Assembly: GCA_964568145.1 (NCBI GenBank)
Contig: CAZMOZ010000021.1
Location: forward strand, 13,636-77,635
DNA length: 64,000 nt
Reading direction: 5' to 3'
Origin: DSVZ01 sp964568145
GTDB lineage: Bacteria > Verrucomicrobiota > Verrucomicrobiia > Limisphaerales > J093
Below, piece by piece: positions 10,369-18,434 of the stretch (positions are counted from its first letter, which is position 1; every line of letters starts with the position of its first letter). The position numbers were made by a program, and so were the translations under genes. Below the pieces are notes generated by a model. The model was not told where the DNA came from, made no database searches, and saw only the letters and a program-made list of their open reading frames with translations.

Positions 10369-10734
10369 CTTTCCGGTTCGCCACCCGAAGTCGTTCCCGG
10401 CCCGAACCGGCTGGTTCGGTTACTGGTGCTTGCTTCCTGGATCTGGGGGCTCGGGTCCGGGTTCTGGGAACTGCTCCTGCTCGCAACCTTCCTCCTGCTC
10501 TCCGGTGGGGCGAGACGCCCTCAAGGGGCCGTGGTTCGTGGAAGGCGGATGCCAGATGTCGGTCGCCTCTGGACCTCCGGCTGTGGACTGAACACTGGTT
10601 ACTGGCCACTGGTACTGAGGTCTGGGGTCTGGGGTTCGGACTTCCCTGCCCTCAACTATCCCCAGGCTCTCCGGCCTGCCGGGATCTGGCAGAGGCGGAG
10701 CGGCGGTGGACTGGGCCGGGATCCCGGTTCGGGG
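10369..10734. repeat. Gene-poor spacer with dispersed repeat fragments
   Basis: This spacer holds no convincing gene. Around 10503-10520 is a GTGGGGCGAGACGCC copy of the family-2 repeat. Around 10590-10640 is a degenerate heptad array of CTGGTTACTGGCCACTGG type. The frames open across it are low-complexity and shared with other intergenic repeats. Confidence 0.5.
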
Positions 10735-10810
10735 TGGCACCCCCACCCTGAATCGAACAGGGATCAACGGTTTAGGAAACCGCCGCTCTATCCATTTGAG
10801 CTATGGGGGC
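10735..10810 (-). tRNA. tRNA-Arg (anticodon CCU)
   Basis: The minus strand folds into a 76-nt cloverleaf. It has acceptor 5' arm GCCCCCA, a D-arm AGCTCAAATGGATAGAGC, an anticodon loop TTCCTAA giving anticodon CCT, a T-arm with TTCGATTC, and an encoded 3' CCA. It reads AGG arginine codons. The 1:72 pair appears to be a G-U wobble, which is the only irregularity. Confidence 0.93.
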
Positions 10811-10925
10811 CCGCGAAAACCACGGTCCGTTTCAGCCATCGCCAGCCGTTTGGCAAGCGGGAAAGCATCAGCCCTTGATCGCGACGGGGCCTGTCCGCCC
10901 ACGGTTGCGCGAGCGCCGGTGCAAA

Positions 10926-10986
10926 CCCGGAAACCGAAGTTGGGCAGGCGGGCGCTCGGCGTTACGGCCAACTTCGGTTTTCGGCG
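10926..10986. repeat. Family-1 palindromic repeat, copy 1
   Basis: The arms are GGAAACCGAAGTTGG and CCAACTTCGGTTTTC, around a conserved centre containing GGGCAGGCGGG. Related copies lie at 18261-18318, 27170-27232, 30832-30894 and, inside a coding sequence, at 61641-61701. It lies between tRNA-Arg and the dUTPase-like gene. Its stem could act as a transcription terminator, which is inferred. Confidence 0.8.
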
Positions 10987-11122
10987 CAATCGGCCATCCC
11001 GCCCACGTCTCATCCTGCCGGGCGGCGGGTCGGAGAACTGGTCATTGCCCTCAACATCACCTGGCAAAGGCCCCGCCGAGTTCCGGCTTGCCCGGCTGCG
11101 CCCCGCCCGAAATCCTCGCCGC

Positions 11123-11503
11123 ATGGCTGAGACCGACCAGTTGCGCGAGCTGTTCCGCCTCCAGCGCGCGCTGAACGAGCGCATCGGCGTGCGCACCGAG
11201 GACATGACCCCGGAGCAGCAGGCCGCCTGGGTGCTGAATTACTGCCGGGCCATGAGCCAGGAGATCGCCGAACTCACCGACAGCGTGCCCTGGAAGTGGT
11301 GGGCGAAGTATCAGCGGTTCGACGAGCAGAACGCCCGCGTCGAGGTGGTGGACCTGTTCCACTTCCTCATCAGCCTCGCGCAAGTGCTGGGCATGAGCGC
11401 CGACGACGTGTTCCAGGCCTACGTGAAAAAAAACCAGGTCAACTTCCAGCGCCAGGACAGTGGCTACACCCGCAAAGACGCGGACGACTCGCGGCACATT
11501 TGA
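11123..11503 (+). CDS. All-alpha dUTPase-like nucleotide pyrophosphohydrolase
   Basis: This 126-residue protein resembles the dimeric, all-alpha dUTPase/MazG-like superfamily. It carries an acidic helix around EIAELTDS followed by WKWW, a second helix with EVVDLFHF, and a C-terminal KKNQVNFQRQDSGY stretch typical of dimeric dUTPases. The paired acidic motifs would bind the magnesium ions that position the substrate. The expected reaction is hydrolysis of dUTP (perhaps dUDP) to dUMP in the cytoplasm. The ATG at 11123 is chosen because homology begins there, while upstream residues run into repeat sequence. The hypoxanthine phosphoribosyltransferase gene follows on the same strand 64 bp downstream, a nucleotide-metabolism pairing. 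Substrate identity is inferred from family resemblance. Confidence 0.75.
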   Translation: MAETDQLRELFRLQRALNERIGVRTEDMTPEQQAAWVLNYCRAMSQEIAELTDSVPWKWWAKYQRFDEQNARVEVVDLFHFLISLAQVLGMSADDVFQAYVKKNQVNFQRQDSGYTRKDADDSRHI

Positions 11504-11567
11504 CCCCGCCGGCCCACCGCTCCCGCCACCCCGCCTGGCGCCCCGCAGCGTCACCGGCGGCAACGCC

Positions 11568-12125
11568 ATGCCGCCCCAGTGGCGCGCCGACCTGTGCGAG
11601 GTGCTCATCACCGAAGCCCAGCTTCGCCGGCGCGTGCGGGAGCTGGCGCGGGTCTTGACCCGCGATTACGTGGGCCGCGAGCTGCTGCTGGTGCCGCTGC
11701 TCACCGGCACCGTCATGTTTCTGGCGGACCTGCTGCGGCACCTGACCCTGCCGCTCAAACTGGATTTCATGGGTGTGTCCAGCTACCGCGAAGGCTCGGT
11801 GTCCCGCGAATTGGTGATCACCAAGGAACTCCGCCTCGAGGCGCGCGACCGGCACGTGCTGCTCGTGGACGACATCCTCGACACCGGCCGCACGCTGGCC
11901 TGCGTGCAGGCGAGGCTGCGCGAGCTGAGCCCGCGCTCGCTCCGCACCTGCGTGCTGCTCGACAAACCCGCCTGCCGCGTGGAACCGGTGCAGGCGGACT
12001 ACGTGGGCTTCACCATCCCGGACGTGTTCGTGGTGGGCTACGGCCTCGATTTCGCCGAGCGCTACCGCAACCTGCCGTTCGTCGGCGTGCTGCGGCCGGA
12101 ACTGTACGCGCCGCCCGCCAAGTAA
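11568..12125 (+). CDS. hpt: Hypoxanthine phosphoribosyltransferase
   Basis: This 185-residue type I phosphoribosyltransferase carries the PRPP-binding signature LLVDDILDTGRT near residue 104 and a family-typical LVPLLTGTVMFLADLLRHL segment. It also has a DFMGVSSY loop and the C-terminal VGYGLDFAERYRNLPFVGVL signature of HPRT. It should convert hypoxanthine or guanine plus PRPP to IMP or GMP in purine salvage in the cytoplasm. The frame is open upstream to 11460 and overlaps the dUTPase-like gene, but homology starts near MPPQWRADL, so the ATG at 11568 is preferred. It is probably cotranscribed with the dUTPase-like gene. Confidence 0.92.
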   Translation: MPPQWRADLCEVLITEAQLRRRVRELARVLTRDYVGRELLLVPLLTGTVMFLADLLRHLTLPLKLDFMGVSSYREGSVSRELVITKELRLEARDRHVLLVDDILDTGRTLACVQARLRELSPRSLRTCVLLDKPACRVEPVQADYVGFTIPDVFVVGYGLDFAERYRNLPFVGVLRPELYAPPAK

Positions 12126-12413
12126 GACGACGGGCGCCGGGCGGCGCTGGAGTCCGAAGTCCGAAGTTCAAAGTCCAAGGTCCCAAGTCCACGTTCTTCA
12201 GTCCACAGTCTGGAAGTCAGTGGCCAGTAGTCAGTGGTCAGAAGCCAGGAACCACGAACCACAAACCACGAGGCCAAATCGCAGGACTCGACCGTGTTTT
12301 ACCCCACCGGCTTCGGATTTCAGATTTCCCTTTCCAGCCTTCCGGCTTTCCAACTTTCTGAGTTTCGGAGTTTCGGCTCGAAAGAGGCTTGATTCGGACT
12401 TCGGACTTCCCGT
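12126..12413. repeat. Heptad minisatellite block between hpt and lnt
   Basis: From about 12150 the sequence is a mosaic of degenerate 7-bp units, such as GTCCGAAGTCCGAAGTTCAA, then CAGTGGCCAGTAGTCAGTGG, then AACCACGAACCACAAACCACG. From about 12325 come TTCCGGCTTTCC, CTGAGTTTCGGAGTTTCGG and GGACTTCGGACTTCC units. No gene is seen. Similar blocks recur near 26040, 36060, 53945 and 56085. Confidence 0.75.
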
Positions 12414-14261
12414 TTGGTCATCGCTTGCCTTGACGGGCGGTTGCGGCAAGCTGCCGTTGCCGTGCGGGCCTTTCTGCGTCGCGAATTGCTGCACTGGCGG
12501 TCCGCCCTGGCCGTCCTGGCCGGCGTCGCGCTGGCCCTGGCCTTCCCCACGCCCGGCTGGAGCGGACTGGCCTGGCTGGCGCCGGGCGCGCTGCTGCTGG
12601 CGGCGCTCGACGCGCCGGGCGGCCGGGCGTTCCGGCTCGGCTACGGGGCGGGGCTGGCATTCCATCTGATCGCCTTGCGCTGGCTGCTGCACATCCCGTT
12701 TCCGGCGGGGGCCGTCGCCGGCTGGCTGGCGCTCAGCGCGTACACGGCGCTTTACCCGGCGTTGTGGGTCTGGCTGTGCTGGCAATTGCTTCCGGCGCGC
12801 CAGCCCGGAGTTCTTCAACGCCGTTTCGCCCAGCCGGAACCGTCTTTGGAATCCGGCCGCCCCGCCTGGCTTGCCGCCTGCAAGCGCGTGGCGGACCTGC
12901 CCTGGGCGCCGCGCGCGCTGTGCACCTTGAGCTGCGCCGCCGCGTGGGTGACGACCGAGATGCTCGCGGCGCACCTGCTCACCGGCTTTCCGTGGAACCC
13001 GCTCGGCGCCTCGCAATACGCGCTTGTGCCGCTCATCCAGATCGCGTCTGTGACCGGCCTGCCCGGCGTGTCGTTTGTGGTGGTGTGGACGTCCGTGGCG
13101 CTGGCGGTGAGCGGGTTGCGTCTGGCGGTGCGCGTGGCGGAACCTGAGCGTCGCTGGCCCGCGGCCAACCCGCGCAGCCGCCCTCCGCCCGGTTTGCCCC
13201 CGGCGGGCGGCGGTGTGCTGAGCTTTCGTTTCGCGCTGGTCACGGATTTGGGCCTGCCGCTGCTGGCGTTGCTCAGTTTGACCATCTGGGGCGCGCAACG
13301 TCTGGTGCGGTCCGCGCCAGCCGGGCGCGAACTCAAGCTGGCGCTCGTCCAGCCCAGCATCCCCCAGCGGCTGATCTGGGACCCGCGCGAAAGCACCAAC
13401 CGCTTCGAGAAGCTCATGGAACTCAGCCGCCTGGCCCTGGCCTCCCGGCCGGACCTGCTGGTCTGGCCCGAGTCCTCGCTGCCGGATTTCGACGAAGCGC
13501 ACTACCGCGCGCTGACGAACCTCATCGCGACGCATCGCGCCTGGATGGTGCTGGGCGCGGACGACGCCGAGCGGCGCGCCGACGGCGGGTACGACGCGTT
13601 CAACAGCGCCTTTTTGTTCGCGCCGGACGGCGGTTACGTGGCCACGTATCGCAAGCAGCGGTTGGTGGCCTTTGGCGAGTACGTGCCGCTGGAGCGGTGG
13701 CTGCCGTTTCTGCGGCGGTTCACGCCCATCGAAGGCAATTTCATGCCGGGCCCCGGTCCGGTGACGTTCGAGCTCACGGACCCGCCGGCGCGGTTTTCCG
13801 TGCTGATCTGTTTTGAAGACGTGTTTGCGCGCGGCGCCCGGCGCCACGTGGAACCGGACACGGATTTCCTGCTCAACCTCACCAACGACGGCTGGTTTGG
13901 CGAGAGCGCCGCCCAGTGGCAGCAGGCGGTCAACGCCGTGTTTCGCGCCGTCGAAAACGGCGTCCCGCTGGTGCGCTGCACCAACAACGGCCTCACCTGC
14001 TGGGTGGACGCGCACGGACGCTTCCGCGCGATCCTCGGCCGCCCGGATGGCAGCGTGTACGCGCCCGGCTTTCTCGCGGCGCGGCTGCCGCTGCCGCCCG
14101 CCAGCACGGCGCGCCCGCCGACGTACTACCGCCGACACGGCGACCGGTTTGGCTGGGGCTGCGCGGGGCTGACCGCCGCGTTGCTGGCCGGGCGCCTGGC
14201 GGGGCGGGTGAGCCGGCGCGAAAGCCGCCGCCGGCAGGCTGAGCGCAGAGCGGATTCCTGA
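12414..14261 (+). CDS. lnt: Apolipoprotein N-acyltransferase
   Basis: Lnt transfers an acyl chain from phospholipid to the N-terminal cysteine of lipoproteins in the inner membrane. The protein is 615 residues. An N-terminal part with several hydrophobic segments (about residues 25-260, including FPWNPLGASQY) precedes a nitrilase-fold domain starting at KLALVQPSIPQ. The Glu-Lys-Cys triad is visible: E353 in WPESSLP, K414 in YRKQRLVAFGEYVP and C466 in LICFEDVF. NLTNDGWFG is the conserved motif after the cysteine. The start is uncertain. The TTG at 12414 lies in heptad repeat sequence, and the GTG at 12462 is an equal candidate. Neither has a clear ribosome-binding site. Confidence 0.93.
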   Translation: MVIACLDGRLRQAAVAVRAFLRRELLHWRSALAVLAGVALALAFPTPGWSGLAWLAPGALLLAALDAPGGRAFRLGYGAGLAFHLIALRWLLHIPFPAGAVAGWLALSAYTALYPALWVWLCWQLLPARQPGVLQRRFAQPEPSLESGRPAWLAACKRVADLPWAPRALCTLSCAAAWVTTEMLAAHLLTGFPWNPLGASQYALVPLIQIASVTGLPGVSFVVVWTSVALAVSGLRLAVRVAEPERRWPAANPRSRPPPGLPPAGGGVLSFRFALVTDLGLPLLALLSLTIWGAQRLVRSAPAGRELKLALVQPSIPQRLIWDPRESTNRFEKLMELSRLALASRPDLLVWPESSLPDFDEAHYRALTNLIATHRAWMVLGADDAERRADGGYDAFNSAFLFAPDGGYVATYRKQRLVAFGEYVPLERWLPFLRRFTPIEGNFMPGPGPVTFELTDPPARFSVLICFEDVFARGARRHVEPDTDFLLNLTNDGWFGESAAQWQQAVNAVFRAVENGVPLVRCTNNGLTCWVDAHGRFRAILGRPDGSVYAPGFLAARLPLPPASTARPPTYYRRHGDRFGWGCAGLTAALLAGRLAGRVSRRESRRRQAERRADS

Positions 14262-14502
14262 TTCACTGTTCGCGCCACCCGCGATGCCGGCCTGCCCGCT
14301 TCAAGGCAAACCGGGATCTGACTCGTTTGGCAGCGGAATCGTTCCACCAGGGTTGCATTCGAATAATCGGACCATTAAAGACTGCTTGACAATGGGTTCC
14401 CACCCAGTCAAAAACGACGCGCTCGCACCTTCGGGACTTCAGCGTGAGCGGACCAGGAGGTTGAGCAAACACACCACAACAAACAAACAAACGGGAAAGG
14501 AC

Positions 14503-15135
14503 ATGAAGGGAAAGGTATATCTCACGGCAGCCTGCGCCGCAGCCTGCCTCAGCACCATCACCCGGGCGGCCATCATTGACTTCGAGGCCGATACACCCGG
14601 CTATTACCCCAACGGCTTCAGCGCCGTCGGACATCCCACCGTCAAGTTCACCGACACGGTGAGAGCGGGACTCAACATCTTCAATTACGGCAGCCAAGGC
14701 ATCGGCCAGTCGCTGGCAATCGAAGACGACGGCGACGGCAGTAAGCTGCAGATTGACTTCACGACACCTGTGAGCGCGCTCAGCTTGTGGTTCGGCAATG
14801 ACGATTACGGCTGGGCGTCGAGTTCGGATCTTGCCTGGCTGGAGATCTGGAACGGCGGTTCGTTGCTGGCGACGTTGAGCTTGGCAATGAACCTCAATGA
14901 CGACATGGACCAGTCCATCGGCTATAGCGGTGGTCCTTTTGACCGGGCGTTCTTCTGGTACGGCGACGCCCAGGGCAGCCCTTACACCACGGGACCCTTT
15001 GGCAACAAGGGCCTGATTGAGATCGTGGACATGATCGAGTACACGGCGGTGCCCGAGCCGGCCAGCGCGCTGGCCACGGCGGCGCTGCTGGGGTTGGGCG
15101 CTTTCGGTCTGCGCCGCTGGCGCAACCGGGCCTGA
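14503..15135 (+). CDS. PEP-CTERM sorting domain protein
   Basis: This 210-residue exported protein starts at the ATG at 14503, preceded by the purine-rich GGGAAAGGAC. A signal peptide covers about residues 1-22, ending near TRA-AI. The middle is a beta-rich region I cannot assign. The C terminus has the sorting signal: VPEP at residues 183-186, a hydrophobic segment and an RRWRNR basic tail. Such tails are known to be cleaved by exosortase during export to the envelope or matrix. No exosortase gene is in this window. A terminator follows at 15160-15189, so the gene is probably transcribed alone. Confidence 0.85.
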   Translation: MKGKVYLTAACAAACLSTITRAAIIDFEADTPGYYPNGFSAVGHPTVKFTDTVRAGLNIFNYGSQGIGQSLAIEDDGDGSKLQIDFTTPVSALSLWFGNDDYGWASSSDLAWLEIWNGGSLLATLSLAMNLNDDMDQSIGYSGGPFDRAFFWYGDAQGSPYTTGPFGNKGLIEIVDMIEYTAVPEPASALATAALLGLGAFGLRRWRNRA

Positions 15136-15159
15136 GCCCGTTCTCGTCGGTTGTTCTCG

Positions 15160-15189
15160 CCCGGCCGGCGCATGCTGGCCGGGTTTTTT
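15160..15189 (+). terminator. Rho-independent terminator after the PEP-CTERM gene
   Basis: A 10-bp stem (arms CCCGGCCGGC at 15160-15169 and GCTGGCCGGG at 15174-15183, one G-T pair, loop GCAT) is followed by six T residues. Confidence 0.85.
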
Positions 15190-15379
15190 GCTTTTCGCGA
15201 ATTTCCTGCCGCGCCTCCCGGCCTAGGAACGGGCGCTTCGCGGTCCATGCTTCAGACTGGCCGTCCGCCACTCGCTGAGGGCGCACTTCGCGGCCTCCAG
15301 GCCGGAAGCCGCCCGCCCGCGCCCAGCCCGCCGACAAATGACTGGCCGCGACCGGCGGCCGCTCCTAGATTTTCCCGGC

Positions 15380-16523
15380 ATGTTTGAAACGGTCAAAACG
15401 CAGCTCGACGCGGCCGGCGACAAACTCTCCCAGTTGCGGAGGTTTCTTTGACGTGCCGGCGCTCCAGAAACGCCTCGGCGAGATCGAGGCGGAGATGAGC
15501 CGCGACTCGTTCTGGAACAACCGCGAGACCGCGCAGCGGCTCATAGACGAAGCCAACGGCATCCGCCGCAAGCTCGACCCGCTGGGCCAGTGCGAGAAGC
15601 AGCTCGAGGATTTCCGCGTCATGCTTGAGCTGGCCGAGGCCGAGCCGGAGTCCGCCCAGCCGGCCTTGCAGGCCGAACTGGAGCAGGATCTGGGCGCGTT
15701 CGCGCGGCGGCTGGACGCGCTGGAATTGAGCCTGCTGCTCAGCGGCCCGCACGACCGCAACAACTGCATCCTGAGCATCAACGCCGGCGCCGGCGGCACC
15801 GAGGCCTGCGACTGGGCGGCGATGCTGTTGCGCATGTACCAGCGCTGGGCCGAGACCCGCGGCTGGCAGGTGGAGGTCACCGACGCGCTGCCAGGCGAGG
15901 GCGCGGGCATCAAAAGCGCCACGCTGCTCCTCACCGGCGAAAACGCCTACGGCTTCGCCAAGGCCGAGCGCGGCGTCCACCGGCTGGTGCGCATCTCGCC
16001 GTTCGACGCGAACAAGCGGCGGCACACCAGCTTCGCCAGCGTGGACGTGATCGCGGAAATCGAGGAGGGCGGCGAAATCGTCGTGCCGCCCGGCGAACTC
16101 CAGGTGGACACGTACCGCTCCGGCGGCAAGGGCGGCCAGAACGTGAACAAGGTCGAGACGGCCGTGCGCATCACGCACCTGCCCACCGGCCTGGTGGCGG
16201 CCAGCCAGAACCAGCGCTCGCAGCATCAGAACCGCGCCACCGCCATGAAGATGCTGCTCGCCAAGCTGTACGCGCTGCGCGAAGACCAGCAGAAGGCCGA
16301 GATGGAGCGGTTTTACGGCGAGAAGGGCAGCATCGGCTGGGGCAACCAGATTCGCAGCTACGTCCTCCAGCCCTACCGCATGGTCAAGGACCTCCGCACC
16401 GGCTGGCAGACGGGCAACACGGACGCCGTGCTCGACGGCGAGCTGGACGACTTCATCCACGCCTGGCTGCGGGCCGGCTGCCCCGCCAGGCGCAAGCCGG
16501 GGGTGAAGGATGAGGAGGAGTAA
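15380..16523 (+). CDS. prfB: Peptide chain release factor 2 with programmed +1 frameshift
   Basis: RF2 recognises UGA and UAA stop codons on the ribosome. The zero frame begins at the ATG at 15380 and reaches an in-frame TGA at 15449-15451 after 23 codons. The context CTTTGAC with GGAGG just upstream (15438-15442) is the classical RF2 autoregulatory frameshift site. A +1 slip on CTT continues at 15450 as DVPALQKRLGEIE. The joined product is about 380 residues. It carries the SPF stop-codon recognition tripeptide (RISPFDANKRRHTS) and the GGQ peptidyl-hydrolysis motif in GGKGGQNVNKVETAVR. Expression should fall when RF2 is abundant, because termination at the internal TGA then wins over slippage. 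Confidence 0.96.
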
Positions 16524-16525
16524 CC

Positions 16526-16794
16526 TTGCCCGAGCTTTCCCGGTTTTGCGGCATCGTGATCCGGATGTTCCGCGAGCCGGGTGAAGGACATCACTGGCCG
16601 CACTTTCATGCCTGCTACAGCGGCCAGGTGGCGGTGTTCGGCATCGAACCGGTCACGCTGATCGCCGGCGACCGGCCGTTGTGCCAGCGCGGCTCGTCGA
16701 AGCCTGGGCGGAGTTGCACCAGGCGGAGCTGGCCACCGACTGGCGGCTGTTGCAAGCCGGGCGGTGCCCGGCGCCGATTGCGCCGTTGGTGTAG
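16526..16794 (+). pseudogene. DUF4160 gene disrupted by a frameshift
   Basis: The first part, starting at the TTG at 16526 behind an AGGAGGAG sequence, reads ELSRFCGIVIRMF then HHWPHFHACYSGQVAVFGIE, a good DUF4160 N terminus. Near 16680-16695 the frame is lost. The expected continuation RLVEAWAELHQAELATDWRL is found in another frame and ends at the TAG at 16792. A 2-bp gain (TG in CCGTTGTGCCAG) would explain it. DUF4160 genes commonly pair with DUF2442 genes, as here, in a toxin-antitoxin-like arrangement. It is either a real inactivation or an assembly error. Confidence 0.75.
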
Positions 16795-16795
16795 A

Positions 16796-17116
16796 ATGAC
16801 CGGCATGAAACATCCGATTCACCGCGTCACCGCCTTCCAACGGGTGGGAGTGTACGCGCTCTGTTTGACCTTTGAGGACGGGCTCGAGCGCATCATTGAT
16901 TTCGGTCCGGTTCTGGCGGGCGAGTTGTTCGGGCCGCTGCGCGATCCGGAGGTGTTTGCCCGGGTCCGCCTGGACCCGGAAGCCTGCACACTGGTCTGGC
17001 CGGGCGGCGTGGATTTCGATCCTGCGACGCTGCACGACTGGCCGGAACATGAAGCGGCCTTCCGGGCAGCCGCACAGCGCCGGGCGCAGCCGGCCGTCAC
17101 GCTGAAAGTCCCATGA
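16796..17116 (+). CDS. DUF2442 domain protein
   Basis: This protein of about 106 residues (103 if the ATG at 16805 is used) contains the DUF2442 pattern YALCLTFEDGLERIIDFGP, then a leucine-rich segment, ARVRLDPEACTLVWPGGVDF and a C-terminal helix. It begins one base after the TAG that closes the DUF4160 gene in its restored frame, and its stop overlaps the trpC start. DUF2442 proteins usually follow DUF4160 proteins and are thought to act as the partner of a toxin-antitoxin-like pair. With the DUF4160 gene frameshifted, this member may now be unpaired. Confidence 0.75.
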   Translation: MTGMKHPIHRVTAFQRVGVYALCLTFEDGLERIIDFGPVLAGELFGPLRDPEVFARVRLDPEACTLVWPGGVDFDPATLHDWPEHEAAFRAAAQRRAQPAVTLKVP

Positions 17117-17916
17117 GCGACATCCTCGCCACCATCGTTGAACACAAGCGCCGCGAAGTCGCCGCCCTGCCCGCCGGCCAGGTTACAGCGGAACAGCTCC
17201 GCGCCACCATGGCCGCCCGCCCGGAGCGGCGCGATTTCCTGGCCGCGCTGCGCCGGCCCCGCGCCGGCGGCGTCGCGCTGATCGCCGAGGTCAAGAAGGC
17301 TTCGCCCAGCGCGGGCGTGATCCGGGCGGACTTCGACCCGGTGGCCATCGCCCGCGAATACGAAGCCGCCGGCGCCGACTGTCTTTCGGTGCTCACGGAC
17401 GAAGAGTTCTTCCAGGGCTCGCTCACCTTTTTGCGCGACATCCGCGCGGCGGTGAGGCTGCCGCTCCTCCGCAAGGACTTCCTCATTGACGAGCGCCAGA
17501 TTCTCGAAACGGTCGAGTGGGGCGCGGACGCCCTCCTGTTGATCGCGGCGATTCTCGACGACGCGCGGCTGCGCCGCTTTCACGACGTCGCGACCGCGGC
17601 CGGCCTCGCGGTGTTGGTGGAAGTGCATGACGAAGCCGAGCTGGACCGCGCGCTGGCGCTCGGCGCGCCGCTCATCGGCGTGAACAACCGCAACCTGAAA
17701 ACCTTCGCCGTGGACCTCGCCACCACCGAGAGGCTGGCCGCCCGGTTGCGGGCGCATCCGGCCGGCCGGTCCGCCCTGCTGGTGGCGGAAAGCGGCATTC
17801 ACACCCGCGCGGACGTGGAGCGGCTGCAGCGCGCCGGCGCGGGCGCGATCCTCGTGGGGGAATCGCTCATGCGGCATCGCGACCTGACCGTAAAAACCCG
17901 GGAGCTGCTCGGCTGA
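17113..17916 (+). CDS. trpC: Indole-3-glycerol phosphate synthase
   Basis: This 267-residue TIM-barrel enzyme converts 1-(2-carboxyphenylamino)-1-deoxyribulose 5-phosphate to indole-3-glycerol phosphate in tryptophan synthesis. Visible motifs are VALIAEVKKASPS (substrate-binding lysine region), LSVLTDEEFFQG, PLLRKDFLID with the catalytic lysine, LVEVHDEAELDRAL, IGVNNRNLKTF and LVAESGIHT. The length is normal for the family. The ATG overlaps the DUF2442 stop by four bases, and no other trp gene is visible in the window. Confidence 0.96.
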   Translation: MSDILATIVEHKRREVAALPAGQVTAEQLRATMAARPERRDFLAALRRPRAGGVALIAEVKKASPSAGVIRADFDPVAIAREYEAAGADCLSVLTDEEFFQGSLTFLRDIRAAVRLPLLRKDFLIDERQILETVEWGADALLLIAAILDDARLRRFHDVATAAGLAVLVEVHDEAELDRALALGAPLIGVNNRNLKTFAVDLATTERLAARLRAHPAGRSALLVAESGIHTRADVERLQRAGAGAILVGESLMRHRDLTVKTRELLG

Positions 17917-18039
17917 ACCGCAGTTCCGGCTGGGGCGGAGGTTTGCGAGCGGCCGCTCGTCTGCGTAACACGGCGGCGCGAGCACGCGAACGCACGACGC
18001 AGGCGCGTCCCGTCACCGTTTCGTTCCCCGCCTCGAAGC

Positions 18040-18198
18040 GGGCGCATCGTGTTCGCGGGCCGCACCGGCGGCGCAAACCAGAACGTCCACATTGACAACC
18101 TCAAGATCGCCACGGTGCCGGCCGATGCGGCCGGGGCCAGCAGCCCGTACACGTTCACGCCGCCGCAGGCGGCGGTCTTCGGCCGGATTCGCCGGTAA
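18040..18198 (+). pseudogene. Remnant of a lectin-like/secreted protein C terminus
   Basis: Read in one frame, this stretch gives GRIVFAGRTGGANQNVHIDN, then LKIATVPAD and a stop at 18196. The pattern resembles the end of concanavalin-like domains seen in large secreted proteins of this phylum. No start codon, signal peptide or upstream homologous sequence in frame is visible. I read it as a decayed fragment. Confidence 0.4.
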
Positions 18199-18260
18199 TT
18201 CCGGCCACCGGTGATTCGCGGGGCCCGGGCTTCGGCCCGGTCCCCGTCATTTCAACTCTG

Positions 18261-18318
18261 AAACCGGAGTTGGCCGTGGCGCAGTGCGTCCCGCCTGCCC
18301 AACTTTGGTTTTCGGGTT
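18261..18318. repeat. Family-1 palindromic repeat, copy 2
   Basis: Arms AAACCGGAGTTGG and CCAACTTTGGTTTTCGG flank the shared centre, which contains GCAGTGCGTCCCGCCTGCC. This copy is in the opposite orientation to copies 1 and 3. Confidence 0.8.
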
Positions 18319-18434
18319 CAATCCGGCTACGTGACTGGCTGAAACCTCAACCGAGACGCGGCCGTCAGACAGCCAGAGCGCTGACGGCGGCAGGGATTCA
18401 CCCTCAAGACGGCCCCCGCACGCGCAGTCCGACG

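Larger units (their letters stand above)
17917..18434. other. Spacer with a decayed gene fragment and a palindromic repeat
   Basis: No intact gene is seen in this 518-bp spacer. It holds the domain remnant at 18040-18198 and the family-1 palindrome at 18261-18318. Positions 18197-18240 are GC-rich sequence without recognisable features. The last 110 bp precede the LytTR regulator and show no obvious promoter. Confidence 0.6.

Noticed and set aside
10357..10878. Open frame across the tRNA-Arg and its flanking repeats
   Set aside because: It reads through a convincing tRNA and dispersed repeats, and the peptide is a known-looking product of those repeats.
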